Assembly (NCBI RefSeq): GCF_002723455.1
Contig: NZ_PDUS01000007.1
Span: 124,518 to 188,517 of the forward strand
Origin: Pseudoalteromonas sp. 3D05
GTDB taxonomy: Bacteria > Pseudomonadota > Gammaproteobacteria > Enterobacterales > Alteromonadaceae
Direction of reading: 5' to 3'
DNA: 64,000 nucleotides
Notes under the pieces: model-generated
Told to the model about the DNA's origin: nothing
The model's input: only the letters and a program-made list of their open reading frames with translations
The model's database searches: none
Position numbers and translations under genes: made by a program
In this document: piece by piece, positions 35,642 to 44,614 of the stretch
How positions within the stretch are numbered: the first letter of the stretch is position 1
How the letters are laid out: each line of letters opens with the position of its first letter

Positions 35642-36241
35642 TTAACCTTTAATAATTTGCTGTTGTTTTAGATACGCTATCAGTTCTTGCACCGATCGGT
35701 CTAGGGTGTTTTTACTGGTATCTAATATTATTTCAGGTGAATGAGGTATTTGGTAGTCTGAATCAATCCCCGTGAAGTGCTTAATTTCACCCGCGCGGGC
35801 TTTTTTATACAAGCCTTTAGGGTCGCGACTTTCACAGACATCCAATGGCGTATCTAAAAACACCTCAATAAACTCACCATCACCCACTAATTCCCTGACC
35901 ATGTCGCGCTCGGCGCGAAACGGTGAAATAAAGGCAGTGAGTACCAATAGGCCAGCATCCACCATGAGTTTGGCAGTTTCGCCCACGCGGCGAATATTCT
36001 CGATACGGTCTTCGTCGCTAAAGCCTAGGTCTTTACATAAACCGTGGCGTACGTTGTCGCCATCAAGTAAGTAGGTGTGAATACCTTGCTGATTAAGTGC
36101 GCTCTCAAGGGCGTTTGCGACGGTGCTTTTACCTGAGCCAGAAAAACCAGTAAACCATAAAATAGCGGGTTTATGACTTTTATGCTCACTACGCTGTGCT
36201 TTAGTAATGGCATAATTGTGCCAAACAATATTCTCATCCAT
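35642..36241 (-). CDS. cysC: Adenylylsulfate kinase
   Basis: A 199-aa kinase making PAPS from APS and ATP. Walker A is GFSGSGKST (32-40), the APS-binding DGDNVRHGL at 60-68, and the conserved phosphate-accepting Ser106 in ISPFRAERD. Also [25 protein letters not shown] with the lid region is complete, so all core motifs are intact. The ATG has AGAGAG upstream. It lies between the SLC13 permease and cysQ genes in the cys operon. Confidence 0.95.
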   Translation of the reverse strand: MDENIVWHNYAITKAQRSEHKSHKPAILWFTGFSGSGKSTVANALESALNQQGIHTYLLDGDNVRHGLCKDLGFSDEDRIENIRRVGETAKLMVDAGLLVLTAFISPFRAERDMVRELVGDGEFIEVFLDTPLDVCESRDPKGLYKKARAGEIKHFTGIDSDYQIPHSPEIILDTSKNTLDRSVQELIAYLKQQQIIKG

Positions 36242-36277
36242 TTTAATACTCTCTTATTGAATCTTGAGTAACGCTGG

Positions 36278-38002
36278 TTAAAACGGGAATACCAGCGGAA
36301 TTAGGGTTAATACCGTTATTGAATAAATAACAGAAAGCGGTAAGCCCATTAATACGTAATCTTTTAAGCGGTAATTACCCGCGCTATAAACCATTAGGTT
36401 AGTTTGATAACCAAACGGTGATATAAAGCTGGCCGAGGCACCAAATGCAACCGCCATAATAAAGGGCAGCGGGTCTACATTAAAACCAATCGCTAAAGCG
36501 TAAGCCACTGGAAATGATAAAGCTGCGGCTGCATTGTTTGTAATGAGCTCAGTGAATAACACCGTCATTATAAATATGGCAATAAACGCGCCGTAAGGAC
36601 CAAAATCACCGAGTACATAAAACATCGCATCTGATATTTGCCCTGCTAAACCCGTGCCTATCATGAGTTTGGCAAGGCCAATGGCACTGCCCACTACTGC
36701 TAGTAACTCGATAGGGAAACGGCGCTTTACTTCATTCAGTTTAATGGTGCCTGTCAGCATTAAGCCGATTAGCAAGACCAGTAGGCCTTTAACAAGTGGC
36801 ACGATACCAAAAATGCTTAATCCTAATACGGTGGCAAAACTTGCGAGCACTAAATTTGATTGTTTAGAGGCAAGGTGAGTTTGTAAATCAAGCCCTGAGA
36901 TATACACAAACTCACGCTTTAAATTAGGCAAGGTATAAAAATCTTTACCTGGAGCAAGAATTAATGAGTCGCCGGCTTGTAGCTGCACTTTACCAAGGCC
37001 ACCTTGTAGGCGGTCATGACCGCGGCGAATTGCGATAACAGCGGCGTGAAACTGCTCGCGAAAACGAATTTCTTTGACTGTTTTGCCAATAAACTTAGAT
37101 GATTGACTTACGACCACTTCAACGAGGTGCTCTACATCTTTTTCGTGCTTATCATGCACCACTTTTAAGCCATCAAAGCGGGTCAGTAGTGGCACTGATT
37201 TAATGTCGCCGACAAACAGTAACACATCGCCAGATTTTATTACTTGCTGCGGGGTTACTGCGCATATACGTCTGTCGCCTCGTAATATTTCGGCTAGGAA
37301 TAAGTCTTTAAGGTCGCGCAGGCCGTTTTCTTCTACACTTTTACCAATTAATTTTGAGCCGGGCTCCACTTTACCTTCAAGATAGAAGGGCACGACTTCT
37401 TGGTCGTTCTTACCGTTGTCGGGTAAGTATTTTAGCATTACTAAAATAGTGATAAGGCCAACACTCAGTGCGCCTAATCCGACTAAAGTAAAGTCGAAAA
37501 AGCCCAGCGGTGCCATGCCAGCGTCAACGGCAAAACCATTGACGATTAAATTTGTTGAAGTACCAATTAAGGTAATCGTGCCACCTAAAATAGCGGTGTA
37601 CGATAATGGTAATAACAGTTTTGATGGTGAATGAGTGGGACTGTCTTTAATTGCGGTAATTAAAGATGCCACTACGGCGGTGTTGTTAGTAAAGGATGAT
37701 AAAAAGGCCGTTGAAAGGCCAAGCTTGGTCACTGAGCTGGATAAGCTACCCTTCGAAAGTGACTGGGCTAATTTTTGCACTAGCGTGGTTTTTTCAACCG
37801 CGATAGACACTAAAACTAATAAAACCAAAGTAATAAGGGAAGGGTTGGCATAGTTTACCAACATGTCTTCAAGCTCAATCAGGCCAGCTAAATAGGCGGT
37901 GCCAATGGCACCGACAAAAAGCCATGCTGGCTTTAGTCGAGTGCCAAAAAGGCAACCGACTAAAGTAAGCATAATGCCTGTTAATACTAGCTGTTGATAC
38001 AT
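36278..38002 (-). CDS. SLC13-type (DASS) permease with two RCK_C domains, probable sulfate importer
   Basis: A 574-aa inner membrane protein. A first helical half (about 5-190) with SFTNNTAVVASLI and LGGTITLIGTSTNLIVNGF is followed by two TrkA_C/RCK_C-like cytoplasmic domains (about 200-370) and a second helical half with FTELITNNAAAALSFPVA and ASFISPFGYQTNLMVYSAG. These paired hairpin motifs (TNN, TSTN/TN) are the sodium/substrate sites of the SLC13 fold. Known: related proteins carry sulfate, dicarboxylates or citrate. Position between cysN and cysC argues for sulfate. The start has AAGGAC upstream. Confidence 0.87.
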   Translation of the reverse strand: MYQQLVLTGIMLTLVGCLFGTRLKPAWLFVGAIGTAYLAGLIELEDMLVNYANPSLITLVLLVLVSIAVEKTTLVQKLAQSLSKGSLSSSVTKLGLSTAFLSSFTNNTAVVASLITAIKDSPTHSPSKLLLPLSYTAILGGTITLIGTSTNLIVNGFAVDAGMAPLGFFDFTLVGLGALSVGLITILVMLKYLPDNGKNDQEVVPFYLEGKVEPGSKLIGKSVEENGLRDLKDLFLAEILRGDRRICAVTPQQVIKSGDVLLFVGDIKSVPLLTRFDGLKVVHDKHEKDVEHLVEVVVSQSSKFIGKTVKEIRFREQFHAAVIAIRRGHDRLQGGLGKVQLQAGDSLILAPGKDFYTLPNLKREFVYISGLDLQTHLASKQSNLVLASFATVLGLSIFGIVPLVKGLLVLLIGLMLTGTIKLNEVKRRFPIELLAVVGSAIGLAKLMIGTGLAGQISDAMFYVLGDFGPYGAFIAIFIMTVLFTELITNNAAAALSFPVAYALAIGFNVDPLPFIMAVAFGASASFISPFGYQTNLMVYSAGNYRLKDYVLMGLPLSVIYSITVLTLIPLVFPF

Positions 38003-38032
38003 GCTTTAAATGTCCTTAACAGGCAAAGTTAG

Positions 38033-39460
38033 TTATTTAAGCTTAGAAATATCAAGCGCTTGCCAATGTGGGAAGTGCTTGCGTACTAAAGCATTAAATT
38101 CAACTTCAAAATCACTAAAGTCACCGCTTTGCTCTTGGCTGGCAAGTGCTTGCTCTACCATGCCCGCTGCAACGGTTAAGTTAGATAAACGGTCGATTAA
38201 GATAAACGAGCCAGTTTCGTGATTGTTGTGATATTCATCAGCTAAAATCGTTTCTGTCAGCTCAAGCGTTACAATGGCGATTTCATTAAGTTGTAGGCTG
38301 TCTGCGCTGCCGTGTTCAAGGGTGTTCACATCAATAGTGTGATCAATCTTCTTAACGATAGCAGAGGTGTTTTTACTGCCTAACTTAAAGTTATAGCTTT
38401 TACCTAGTACGAGCGGTGCTTCATGCATCCACACTAACTTTGCTTGCACTTGGTTCGTCACCGCAACAGTAGAATCAGCAGGAACAATTACATCACCACG
38501 GCTAATATCAATTTCACTATTAAGCGTAATCGTGATTGCTTGGCCAGCATATGCTGTGTCTAGGTTACCGTCAAACGTGACAAGTTCTTTAATGCTTGAT
38601 GTTTTGCCCGATGGTAATACTTTTACTGCATCGCCAACAGATAACTTACCCGATGTTAATGTACCTTGGAAACCACGGAAGTTTAAGTTAGGGCGCACAA
38701 CATATTGCACCGGGAAGCGCGCTTCAAAGCCTGTGTCGCTTTCGGCAGCTGGTGAGTCTTCAAGTAACTCAAGTAACGGCTTGTCAGTGTAATACGGTGT
38801 ATGTGCAGAGCGAGTAACCACGTTATCGCCTTTAAGCGCCGACATAGGTACAAACTTAATATCAGAGACGTTAAGTTGCTCAGCAAACTTTAGGTAATCC
38901 GCTTTAATGCGCTCATAAACGGTTTCGTCAAAATCAACGATATCCATTTTGTTAATCGCCACAACAAACTGTTTAATACCCAGTGAATCACAAATAAAGC
39001 TATGGCGCTTAGTTTGCACTTGCACGCCGTAGCGGGCATCAACAAGAATAATGGCTACATCACTGGTTGATGCACCGGTTACCATGTTGCGGGTGTATTG
39101 CTCGTGCCCTGGGGTGTCAGCAATAATAAACTTACGTTTAGCTGTTGAGAAATAACGATACGCTACATCAATGGTAATGCCTTGCTCACGTTCTGCTTGC
39201 AGGCCATCAACGAGTAGGGCTAAATCAAGATCTTCGCCGGCGTTACCGACTTTTTCGTTATCTTTATGAAGGGCTGCTAGCTGATCTTCATAAATTTGGT
39301 GACTGTCGTGTAATAGGCGGCCAATCAGGGTTGATTTACCGTCATCTACGCTGCCACAGGTCAACATACGTAATAGGCTTTTATCTTGTTGGCGAGCAAG
39401 GTAGGCGTCGATGCCAATTTCTCTTACTTCGTTAATGGTGTCGTTAGTGTTAGTAGACAT
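38033..39460 (-). CDS. cysN: Sulfate adenylyltransferase subunit 1 (GTPase)
   Basis: A 475-aa GTPase that drives the unfavourable step of APS synthesis. G-motifs are GSVDDGKST (36-44), DTPGHEQYTRNM and NKMDIVD, as in elongation-factor-like GTPases, followed by two beta-barrel domains. It overlaps the end of cysD by one base (TAATG), so the two subunits are translationally coupled. Unlike E. coli, no cysC domain is fused; the separate cysC is further along the operon. Confidence 0.95.
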   Translation of the reverse strand: MSTNTNDTINEVREIGIDAYLARQQDKSLLRMLTCGSVDDGKSTLIGRLLHDSHQIYEDQLAALHKDNEKVGNAGEDLDLALLVDGLQAEREQGITIDVAYRYFSTAKRKFIIADTPGHEQYTRNMVTGASTSDVAIILVDARYGVQVQTKRHSFICDSLGIKQFVVAINKMDIVDFDETVYERIKADYLKFAEQLNVSDIKFVPMSALKGDNVVTRSAHTPYYTDKPLLELLEDSPAAESDTGFEARFPVQYVVRPNLNFRGFQGTLTSGKLSVGDAVKVLPSGKTSSIKELVTFDGNLDTAYAGQAITITLNSEIDISRGDVIVPADSTVAVTNQVQAKLVWMHEAPLVLGKSYNFKLGSKNTSAIVKKIDHTIDVNTLEHGSADSLQLNEIAIVTLELTETILADEYHNNHETGSFILIDRLSNLTVAAGMVEQALASQEQSGDFSDFEVEFNALVRKHFPHWQALDISKLK

Positions 39461-40359
39461 TAGAAATAGCCCTCACGTTTTTTCTTCTCCATTGAACCTG
39501 CTGAATCATGATCAATGACGCGACCTTCGCGCTCTGATGAAGTCGATAACAGCATTTCTTCGATAATTTCAGTTAATGTGCTTGCCGTTGACTCTACTGC
39601 ACCCGTAAGTGGGTAACAGCCAAGAGTACGAAAACGCACTGACTTCATTTGCGGTACTTCGCCTTCATTAAGTGGCATACGTTCGTCATCAACCATAATC
39701 AAGGTGCCATCACGCTCTACAACAGGGCGCTCTTTAGCTAGGTATAGCGGCACCATATCGATGTTTTCTTGGTAAATGTATTGCCAAATATCCAGTTCAG
39801 TCCAGTTAGACAGTGGGAATACACGAATGCTTTCACCTGGGTTAACTTGGCTGTTGTAAGTATTCCACAATTCAGGACGCTGATTTTTTGGATCCCAGCG
39901 ATGGTGTTTGTCACGGAACGAGTACACACGCTCTTTTGCTCGTGATTTTTCTTCATCGCGGCGTGCGCCACCAAAGGCTGCGTCAAAACCGTACTTATCA
40001 AGTGCTTGTTTTAAACCTTGGGTTTTCATGATGTCCGTGTGTTTACCAGAACCATGGGTAAATGGACCCACACCCATTGCTAAGCCTTCAGGGTTTTTAT
40101 GAACGATTAGGTCAAAGCCGTACTCTTTTGACAAGCGGTCACGAAACTCAATCATTTCTTTAAACTTCCAGTCGGTATCAACGTGGAGCAGTGGAAATGG
40201 AATTTTACCTGGGTAAAAAGCCTTACGCGCTAAGTGTAAAAGCACCGATGAATCTTTACCGATAGAGTAAAGCATAACTGGGTTCTCAAACTCAGCGGCG
40301 ACTTCGCGCATGATTTTGATACTTTCAGCTTCTAGTTGCTGAAGGTGAGTTAAAGCCAT
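39460..40359 (-). CDS. cysD: Sulfate adenylyltransferase subunit 2
   Basis: A 299-aa protein of the PP-loop/adenine nucleotide hydrolase superfamily that joins sulfate and ATP to form APS and pyrophosphate. The PP-loop is visible as [16 protein letters not shown], with the later [16 protein letters not shown] and [15 protein letters not shown]. The C-terminal end is [12 protein letters not shown], strongly conserved in the family. The length matches E. coli CysD (302 aa). AGGA precedes the start, and it is followed directly by cysN. Confidence 0.95.
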   Translation of the reverse strand: MALTHLQQLEAESIKIMREVAAEFENPVMLYSIGKDSSVLLHLARKAFYPGKIPFPLLHVDTDWKFKEMIEFRDRLSKEYGFDLIVHKNPEGLAMGVGPFTHGSGKHTDIMKTQGLKQALDKYGFDAAFGGARRDEEKSRAKERVYSFRDKHHRWDPKNQRPELWNTYNSQVNPGESIRVFPLSNWTELDIWQYIYQENIDMVPLYLAKERPVVERDGTLIMVDDERMPLNEGEVPQMKSVRFRTLGCYPLTGAVESTASTLTEIIEEMLLSTSSEREGRVIDHDSAGSMEKKKREGYF

Positions 40360-40418
40360 TGTTAGTCGTCCTACTAAAATGATTAAAGTTAAAAATTAAA
40401 AGTGATAAAAATTTGTTC

Positions 40419-41840
40419 TTATGCCACGTCGGTTAGCGGCTGCGCAAAGCTACTGGTTTGTGCTTTTTCGCCAAACCAATGAAGTTGCTCATGCAAAGAG
40501 GCCACTTCACCAATAATCAGTAATGCAGGTGAAATAATGCTATGACTTTCAATTAAGTCGGCTAATTCACCTAATTTTCCTGTTACTACACGTTGGTTTT
40601 TACGTGTGCCGTTTTCAATAATTGCGACAGGTGTATCTGCGCCACGGCCATGTTTAAGTAGTTGCGCTTGAATATGTGGTGATTTAATTACACCCATGTA
40701 AATTGCTAAAGTTTGATTTGGCTTAGCCAGTGATTGCCAATCTAACTCTTGGCCGTCTTTTTTACAGTGGCCGGTAACAAACTGAATAGCCTGCGCATGG
40801 TCACGATGCGTTAGCGGAATACCTGCATAGGCACTACAGCCTGCGGCAGCGGTAATGCCCGGCACTATCTGGTAACTTACGTTATTCGCTGCTAGTACTT
40901 GTACTTCTTCACCACCACGGCCATAAATAAACGGGTCGCCGCCTTTGATACGGCATACTTTTTTACCTTGTTTGGCAAAGTCGACCAGCATTTGGTTAGT
41001 ATCTTCTTGCGCTACACTATGATCGCCTAAACGCTTACCAACACACACTAAATCGGCGTCTCGACGAACCAGTTCCATAATTTCATCTGAGACGAGGTAG
41101 TCATATACCACTACATCAGCTTGTTGCATTAATTGCAGTGCTTTTAAGGTTAATAATTCTGGGTCGCCTGGGCCTGCACCGATCACATACACTTCGCCTT
41201 CAGGCTCTGGCTTGGCATCAAGAAGTTGCTCTAATTGCGCCATAGCTGATTGCGTATCACCACTTTGAACTTTGCTGACCACAGAGGAATCAAACACGCC
41301 TTCCCAAAATTGACGGCGATCGGCAAAATGTTTAAAGCGCTGCTTAACTTTGTCTCTAAAGCTTCCCACTAACGTTGCAAGCGGGCCAATATGCTGTGGG
41401 ATCAGTGTTTCGAGTTTTTCGCGCAGTCGCCTTGCTAAAACAGGCGCTGTGCCAGCGCTTGAAATCGCAATAGTAATAGGGTCACGGTCAACAATAGAAG
41501 GAAAGATAAACGTGCATTTAGGTTGATCATCTACCACATTTACAAATACATTTTTTGCATTGGCAAGTTCAAATACGGTGTTGTTGACGGCGTCATTATC
41601 TGTGGCTGCAATAACCAGCATTTTGCCTTCAAGGTGTGATTCCTCGAAGTAGGCGTCAATAAGCGTTACTTCATTGTTTTGTGCATGTTCTTGTAACTCA
41701 TCACAAAACCAAGGCGCAACTAAGGTAACACTGGCGCGTGCTTTTAAAAATGCACGGCATTTGCGTAATGCAACTTCTCCACCACCCACAACCAGTACAG
41801 GTTTATTATCTAGCTTGGTGAAGATAGGTAAATATTGCAT
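40419..41840 (-). CDS. cysG: Siroheme synthase (multifunctional)
   Basis: A 473-aa enzyme that makes siroheme, the cofactor of sulfite and nitrite reductase, from uroporphyrinogen III. The N-terminal half is the precorrin-2 dehydrogenase/ferrochelatase part (VLVVGGGEVALRKC, NAD binding near 14-27); the C-terminal half is the SAM uroporphyrinogen methyltransferase with VYVIGAGPGDPELLTLKAL, VCRIKGGDPFIYGRGGEE and VPGITAAAGCSAYAGIPLTH. The start at 41840 follows an AGAGGTG site; an in-frame ATG 33 bases upstream is less likely. It is the first gene of the cys operon. Confidence 0.94.
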   Translation of the reverse strand: MQYLPIFTKLDNKPVLVVGGGEVALRKCRAFLKARASVTLVAPWFCDELQEHAQNNEVTLIDAYFEESHLEGKMLVIAATDNDAVNNTVFELANAKNVFVNVVDDQPKCTFIFPSIVDRDPITIAISSAGTAPVLARRLREKLETLIPQHIGPLATLVGSFRDKVKQRFKHFADRRQFWEGVFDSSVVSKVQSGDTQSAMAQLEQLLDAKPEPEGEVYVIGAGPGDPELLTLKALQLMQQADVVVYDYLVSDEIMELVRRDADLVCVGKRLGDHSVAQEDTNQMLVDFAKQGKKVCRIKGGDPFIYGRGGEEVQVLAANNVSYQIVPGITAAAGCSAYAGIPLTHRDHAQAIQFVTGHCKKDGQELDWQSLAKPNQTLAIYMGVIKSPHIQAQLLKHGRGADTPVAIIENGTRKNQRVVTGKLGELADLIESHSIISPALLIIGEVASLHEQLHWFGEKAQTSSFAQPLTDVA

Positions 41841-41938
41841 TGTAGTAACACCTCTTAACAACTGTCGTAGCATATATGCTTAATAGAAACGCAGAGTATA
41901 GCGCGCACAGCGAAGTAAAAAATAATTAAAACCCAGTT

Positions 41939-41959
41939 CATATAACCAAAAGTTATATG
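41939..41959. promoter_or_regulatory. Candidate LysR-type (CysB-like) operator
   Basis: CATATAAC (41939-41946) and GTTATATG (41952-41959) form a perfect 8-bp inverted pair around CAAAA, about 100 bases upstream of cysG. The ATAAC-N5-GTTAT form fits a LysR-type dimer site, and CysB is the expected regulator of the sulfate genes. The assignment rests on position and symmetry only. Confidence 0.45.
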
Positions 41960-42116
41960 GGGTGTGTTGATTTGGCCTAAGGCTTAGTTAACAAGGGATT
42001 GCGGCTACTTTCAAGTAGATTAATCTGCTTATTGTGATTAGTTATGAGATATAGCTAGATTATGATAATTTGCTAATATAGAACACTAATTTTGATACGA
42101 GTAGGGTGGTTAATTC

Positions 42117-42863
42117 ATGAATGAAAAACATAAAAATGCAGCGCGCGCTGTCGCCGTTATGGATTTAACAACGCTTAATGAAACCGATACAACTGCCACG
42201 ATCGAGCAATTAGTGGCAAGCATCCAGCCTTTATTGGGTACGCCAGCGGCAGTGTGCGTTTATAGCGAGTTTGTTGACGATGCAAAAGTGTTTCTGGCAC
42301 AACGTGAGTTAAACCACATTAAAGTGGCCACGGTAACCAACTTTCCAGCTGGTGATGCGGCATTAAGTGATGTGATTAACGAAACCTTAGTTGCGATTGA
42401 GCGTGGCGCTGATGAAATTGACTTGGTGCTGCCCTATAAAGCGTTAGCAGCGGGTGATGATGCGAAAGCGCTTGAGTATGTAACAGCTAGCAAAGCGGTA
42501 TGCCCTGAGCATGTTCAATTAAAAGTTATCATTGAATCAGGTGAGCTTAAAACTCCAACGTTAATTAAGTTAGCAACAGAAATTGCGATTGCCGGCGGGG
42601 CTGACTTTGTTAAAACCAGCACTGGTAAAGTGGCTATTAACGCGACACTTGATGCAACAAAAATAATGCTAGAGGCAATTAAAGCCTCAAATAAAGTGGT
42701 TGGGTTTAAGGCCGCTGGCGGCGTTAAAACGGTGAGTGAAGCCAGTGATTATTTACACTTAGCGAGTGATATTATGGGGGCTGATTACTTAAACCCGCAA
42801 ACATTCAGATTCGGCGCTTCGAGTTTATTAAGCCAAGTGTATAACGTACTAAATGAAGCGTGA
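42117..42863 (+). CDS. deoC: Deoxyribose-phosphate aldolase
   Basis: A 248-aa class I aldolase that splits 2-deoxyribose 5-phosphate into glyceraldehyde 3-phosphate and acetaldehyde. The Schiff-base Lys166 is in ADFVKTSTGKVA, the proton-relay Asp in EIDLVLPYKAL and the second lysine in GFKAAGGVKT. Motifs and length match E. coli DeoC. The rest of the deo pathway (deoA, deoB, deoD) is not here. The end overlaps the next gene by 11 bases. Confidence 0.95.
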   Translation: MNEKHKNAARAVAVMDLTTLNETDTTATIEQLVASIQPLLGTPAAVCVYSEFVDDAKVFLAQRELNHIKVATVTNFPAGDAALSDVINETLVAIERGADEIDLVLPYKALAAGDDAKALEYVTASKAVCPEHVQLKVIIESGELKTPTLIKLATEIAIAGGADFVKTSTGKVAINATLDATKIMLEAIKASNKVVGFKAAGGVKTVSEASDYLHLASDIMGADYLNPQTFRFGASSLLSQVYNVLNEA

Positions 42864-43353
42864 CAGTGAACGCGAAAAAATAGCCCTTGAGCATGGGGCT
42901 GCTAAGTTATTTTTACGCTGTTACGAACAGCAAACCGGTATTCATATGCGCCACATTTGGCATAATGAACCGAATAGACCTGATGTAAGTTGCTATCAAG
43001 CAAATGAGCAGCTCGATATAGAAGTAGCGCATTTATACGCCAGCGAAACCGAAGCAATGGCCGTGTTAGGCCGGCCATTGTCGATACAAATGCAATGTGA
43101 CTTAGCTGATATGGCACAACAGCCCAGTGAACACCGACTGCAATCAGCACTAGGACGATTACTCAAACAAAAAGCCACTAAGCGCTATTACTCAAAACGC
43201 ACCTGGTTGCTAATTCGTAATGCCAGCCCCATCTGGAATAGAAGAGACTTTGAAGCAACAATCAAAAAAATAGCTTTTCCAAAAAACCATCAATTTGAAC
43301 AAATATGGTTACTGTGTGATTTTTACCGCGGTGAGTTATTACGAGTAGATTAA
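42853..43353 (+). CDS. Unknown protein, possible PD-(D/E)XK-like fold
   Basis: A 166-aa soluble protein with no signal or membrane segment, starting at an ATG inside the end of deoC. The stretch RPDVSCYQANEQLDIEVAHLY resembles the PD...ExK-type core (Asp followed by E-V after a strand), but the final lysine is replaced. Later TWLLIRNASPIWNRRDF and FEQIWLLCDF look like alternating strands of an alpha/beta fold. Many His, Arg and aromatic residues give it a nucleic-acid-binding look. No family is recognised. Overlap with deoC and the terminator at its stop codon show that it is a real, co-transcribed gene. Confidence 0.65.
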   Translation: MKRDSEREKIALEHGAAKLFLRCYEQQTGIHMRHIWHNEPNRPDVSCYQANEQLDIEVAHLYASETEAMAVLGRPLSIQMQCDLADMAQQPSEHRLQSALGRLLKQKATKRYYSKRTWLLIRNASPIWNRRDFEATIKKIAFPKNHQFEQIWLLCDFYRGELLRVD

Positions 43354-43380
43354 AAGCGGCTAGGGGATAGCCGCTTTTTT
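43352..43380. terminator. Bidirectional terminator between deoC operon and csgG-like gene
   Basis: AAAAGCGGCTA (43352-43362) pairs with TAGCCGCTTTT (43368-43378) with a 5-base loop, followed by more T. The left arm begins inside the stop codon of the unknown gene. On the minus strand the A run becomes a T run, so it can serve both sides. Confidence 0.9.
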
Positions 43381-43388
43381 ATTTAAAT

Positions 43389-44513
43389 TTAGTCAATTTG
43401 AAATATGCTACCTAAGCTTTCAAGTCCTGATTTTTGCGTTTTAGCAATGCACTTTGAATCATCAAGGTGCTTTTTAGTGGCTTCATCGGCAAGCCCTGTC
43501 ACTGCTAATTGCTTTTCTTGTTGATATTCACGCAAGGCAATAACTGTTTGACGGTCGTATTCAACATCTTGCGTATCAAACTCTTCATAATGTGGCTGAT
43601 TTCTCAAATAACCTAAACAAACAAGATTCATGCGAGACATCGCTAAATCCATTTTTTCATAATGTGGCATTCTATGATTCGGTACATCAACAACTACCGC
43701 AGCTGGTGCTTTTTTGCTGATTGCTTTTGGCGGTGGTGCGGTATAACCTGCTGCAAGCGTGTTATTTTGGTTATAGCGATAGTAGGTATCTGGGACTTTA
43801 GTTTCTAAAAACTCCACCGCTTTGATTATTACTTCTCGCAGCGCTTTTTCTTTCGGTGTGTCTGACCAACCACTAAGGCTGCCACCAACTAGTGCGCCAC
43901 CAAAATTAGTTGCTGCGCTGGTAAAATCGAAATCTTTACTGCCACCTTCAACGCTGGTTGCAGCAAGAATACGTGAAGTGCGCGTATCAATTAAACGTAG
44001 ATCAATGGCCATATGCGATCCAGAAAAACCAGCTGAAACAGAACTAAACACATCACCAATAAAACCGCCTGACCCCACTCGTGCACCCGAGTTGTCATCA
44101 TCGAACTCGGTAACCGCTGCAACAACTACAATTTCAGCGCCTTCAATCTGCCCATAAGCTGCACCTGATTGTGCGCTCACTCTGCCAGAGACTGCTAAAT
44201 CTTGCTCTGAAAGTACGGCATCTAATGCTTGGCGCTCCAATACAATAAAACGGTTAGTACTGACAAGTGCGGTGGTAAGTTGATCTGCCATTCCTTCACC
44301 TAACTCTTTACGCCACCATCGCGAGTCATTTGATTTATCAGTAAAGCGTGCAACAGCGATTCGAGCTTTTGGACCGTTGTATTGCTGCTTTGATACCTCG
44401 TTTATATCTGGTGAGTTTTGCTCTGAGGTTACTTTAGTTGAGGTGCTTTGACAGCCTGCTAGCCCAGTTATTAATAAAGAACTCAACAGTATCGTTTTTG
44501 TGGTTTTTAGCAT
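43389..44513 (-). CDS. CsgG-like lipoprotein with a peptidoglycan-binding-like tail
   Basis: A 374-aa lipoprotein. The start at 44513 follows AAGGAA; a further upstream in-frame ATG is not supported. Lipobox LAGC gives lipidated Cys21. The CsgG/HfaB domain spans about 50-250: ARIAVARFTDKSND, FIVLERQALDAVLSEQDL and MAIDLRLIDTRTSRILA. The C-terminal about 45 residues (YDRQTVIALREYQQEKQL, then LADEATKKHL) match the peptidoglycan_binding_1 pattern. Known: CsgG makes the curli secretion pore; HfaB anchors the holdfast. No curli genes are nearby, so it may be an envelope-linked pore or anchor for another product. The neighbouring sensor gene is 101 bases upstream. Confidence 0.82.
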   Translation of the reverse strand: MLKTTKTILLSSLLITGLAGCQSTSTKVTSEQNSPDINEVSKQQYNGPKARIAVARFTDKSNDSRWWRKELGEGMADQLTTALVSTNRFIVLERQALDAVLSEQDLAVSGRVSAQSGAAYGQIEGAEIVVVAAVTEFDDDNSGARVGSGGFIGDVFSSVSAGFSGSHMAIDLRLIDTRTSRILAATSVEGGSKDFDFTSAATNFGGALVGGSLSGWSDTPKEKALREVIIKAVEFLETKVPDTYYRYNQNNTLAAGYTAPPPKAISKKAPAAVVVDVPNHRMPHYEKMDLAMSRMNLVCLGYLRNQPHYEEFDTQDVEYDRQTVIALREYQQEKQLAVTGLADEATKKHLDDSKCIAKTQKSGLESLGSIFQID

Positions 44514-44614
44514 GCTATTTTCCTTAATATAGTGCGTAGAAGTGTGCACGTTTTAATTAAGGTTAATTTAGTTAAATCAGCTAGTTAAAAATAGTACATA
44601 AGCGAACGGTTTAA

